From Halomonas sp. (GTDB taxonomy: Bacteria > Pseudomonadota > Gammaproteobacteria > Pseudomonadales > Halomonadaceae): a stretch of 6,264 bases of DNA. Under the pieces are notes generated by a model. That model had not been told where the DNA came from, searched no databases, and saw only the letters and a list, made by a program, of their open reading frames with translations. The translations under genes were made by a program, and so were the position numbers. This document shows, piece by piece, positions 5,051 through 6,264 of this stretch (its first letter is position 1; each line of letters opens with the position of its first letter). The stretch is taken from positions 1 through 6,264 of the forward strand of contig PWIZ01000161.1 of the NCBI GenBank assembly GCA_003560175.1, read 5' to 3'.

Positions 5051-6264
5051 TCAGTCGAGGAACAGGAACTTGGCCGCGAACAGCAGCGCCAGCACGATCA
5101 CCGCGGGGTTCAGGTCCTGGAAACGACCGGACAGGGTCTTGATGGCAGCGTAGCTGATGAAGCCCAGCGCGATGCCCTCGGCGATGGAGAAGGTCAGCGG
5201 CATGGCCAGGGCGGCAATCAGCACCGGAGCGGCGTCGGTGGGGTCTTCCCAATTGGCATGGGCCAGGCTACCGGCCATCAGTACCGCCACGTAGAGCAGC
5301 GCCCCGGCAGTGGCATAGGCGGGGATGGAGCCCGCCAACGGCGCGAAGAACAGGCTGATCAGGAACAGCGCAGCCACCACCACGGCGGTCAAGCCGGTGC
5401 GCCCGCCGGAGGCGATGCCCGCGGTGGACTCGATGTAGCTGGTGGTGGTCGAGGTGCCGAGCACCGCACCGGCCATGGAGGCGCCGCTGTCGGCCATCAT
5501 GGCGCGGCCAATGCGCGGCAGCTTGCCGTCCTTGTCCAGCAGCTTGCCGCGATGGGCCACTCCCACCAGGGTGCCGGAGGTGTCGAAGAGGTCGACGAAC
5601 AGGAAGGCGAAGATCACGCTGAGCATGGCGATATCCAGCGCGCCCCACAGGTCCAGCGCCATGAAGGTGGGCGCGATGGAGGGCGGCATGGACATCAGCC
5701 CACCGTACTCGTTATGGCCCAGCAGCATAGCGATCACGGTGATGCCCAGGATGCCGATCATCACCGCCCCGGTGACCTTCAGGTAGGCCAGGGCCGTGAT
5801 CACGAAGAAGCCCAGCAGCGCATAGAGGGCGGGCGGCTGGGAAAGATCGCCGAGCGCCACGTAGGTGGCCGGATTGGAGACCACGATGCCGGCATTCTTC
5901 AGGGCGATCATCGCCAGGAAGAGACCGATACCGGCGGCGATACCCAGGCGCAGGGAGAGCGGAATGGAGTTGATGATCCACTCTCGCACCTTGAAGATGC
6001 TGAGCAGGAAGAAGCAGAAGCCGGAGAAGAAGACCGCACCGAGCGCCGCCTCCCAGGTGTAGCCCATGCCCAGCACGACGCCATAGGTGAAGAAGGCGTT
6101 GAGCCCCATCCCCGGCGCCTGGGCGATGGGGTAGTTGGCCCACAGCCCCATGATCAGACAGCCGATGGCCGCGGCCAGGCAGGTGGCGACGAAGACCGCG
6201 CCATAATCCATGCCCGCCTCGGAGAGGATGCTGGGGTTGACGAAGATGATGTAGGCCATGGTCA
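5051..6264 (-). CDS. AzgA-type purine permease, probably adenine (5' end outside window)
   Basis: This is an inner-membrane nucleobase-proton symporter of the AzgA branch (E. coli AdeP, AdeQ, GhxP, GhxQ). At least 402 residues are visible. The codons before the first internal Met read x-TG, ACC, ATG, GCC, TAC, consistent with the family's conserved LTMAYIIFVNP, so that Met is not the true start; roughly 35-40 N-terminal residues lie past the right edge. Counting from that Met, signature stretches are APGMGLNAFFTYG (48-60), VDLFDTSGTLVGVA (222-235) and GTSTTTSYIESTAGIASGG (268-286). The sequences LFDTSGTL, SLAHANWED and LTFSIAEGIALGF resemble the adenine permeases AdeP/AdeQ, as I recall them, more than the guanine-hypoxanthine type, and apt follows directly. 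Adenine is the best guess; hypoxanthine or guanine cannot be excluded. Its promoter and any purine-responsive control lie outside the window. Confidence 0.9.
   Translation of the reverse strand, partial: TMAYIIFVNPSILSEAGMDYGAVFVATCLAAAIGCLIMGLWANYPIAQAPGMGLNAFFTYGVVLGMGYTWEAALGAVFFSGFCFFLLSIFKVREWIINSIPLSLRLGIAAGIGLFLAMIALKNAGIVVSNPATYVALGDLSQPPALYALLGFFVITALAYLKVTGAVMIGILGITVIAMLLGHNEYGGLMSMPPSIAPTFMALDLWGALDIAMLSVIFAFLFVDLFDTSGTLVGVAHRGKLLDKDGKLPRIGRAMMADSGASMAGAVLGTSTTTSYIESTAGIASGGRTGLTAVVVAALFLISLFFAPLAGSIPAYATAGALLYVAVLMAGSLAHANWEDPTDAAPVLIAALAMPLTFSIAEGIALGFISYAAIKTLSGRFQDLNPAVIVLALLFAAKFLFLD

Noticed and set aside
6257..6259. ATG at 6259 as the start of the purine permease
   Set aside because: The preceding bases continue the conserved LTMAY context, and the family has about 35-40 residues before this point, so the gene is open at the window edge.
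1..6264. CRISPR array, tRNA or rRNA gene, insertion sequence or phage genes
   Set aside because: No spaced direct repeats, cloverleaf, rRNA segment, transposase or phage protein could be recognised in any part.

Overview
The window looks like chromosomal DNA of a GC-rich gammaproteobacterium, most likely Halomonas or a close relative. That placement is inferred from protein flavour, base composition and REP-like intergenic palindromes, not from a marker gene. All six recognised genes with both ends in the window are intact. A seventh, an adenine-type permease, runs off the right edge.

Layout. Positions 1-175 hold a short 18-bp tandem repeat and an unassigned leader, followed by a plus-strand gene for N-carbamoylputrescine amidase (aguB, 176-1078), an enzyme of putrescine synthesis. 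Positions 1079-1220 lie between convergent genes and carry REP-like palindromes. From 1221 to the right edge everything is on the minus strand and concerns nucleobases. In order of transcription, right to left, the genes are an AzgA-type purine permease (partial), apt, gpt, ung, upp and uraA.

How the genes work together. The permease would bring in adenine or a related purine; Apt and Gpt turn adenine, guanine and xanthine into nucleotides with PRPP. UraA brings in uracil and Upp turns it into UMP. Ung removes uracil from DNA, releasing free uracil that Upp could reuse. The first four genes are tightly packed (gaps of 36, 4 and 3 nt) and probably form one transcription unit. A 105-nt gap before upp contains a good candidate sigma-70 promoter, and a hairpin with a U-run sits between upp and uraA, so the pyrimidine pair probably has its own control.

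Most notable signals: (1) the upp promoter candidate places AATTTG exactly where transcription should start, the initial sequence that drives UTP-sensitive reiterative transcription at E. coli pyrBI; (2) an intrinsic terminator whose U-run abuts the uraA Shine-Dalgarno; (3) REP-like units with compensatory stem changes, one of which supplies the uraA stop codon; (4) a mixed set of substrate-site residues in UraA. I see no wholly new multigene system; this is a coherent salvage cluster with interesting regulatory detail.
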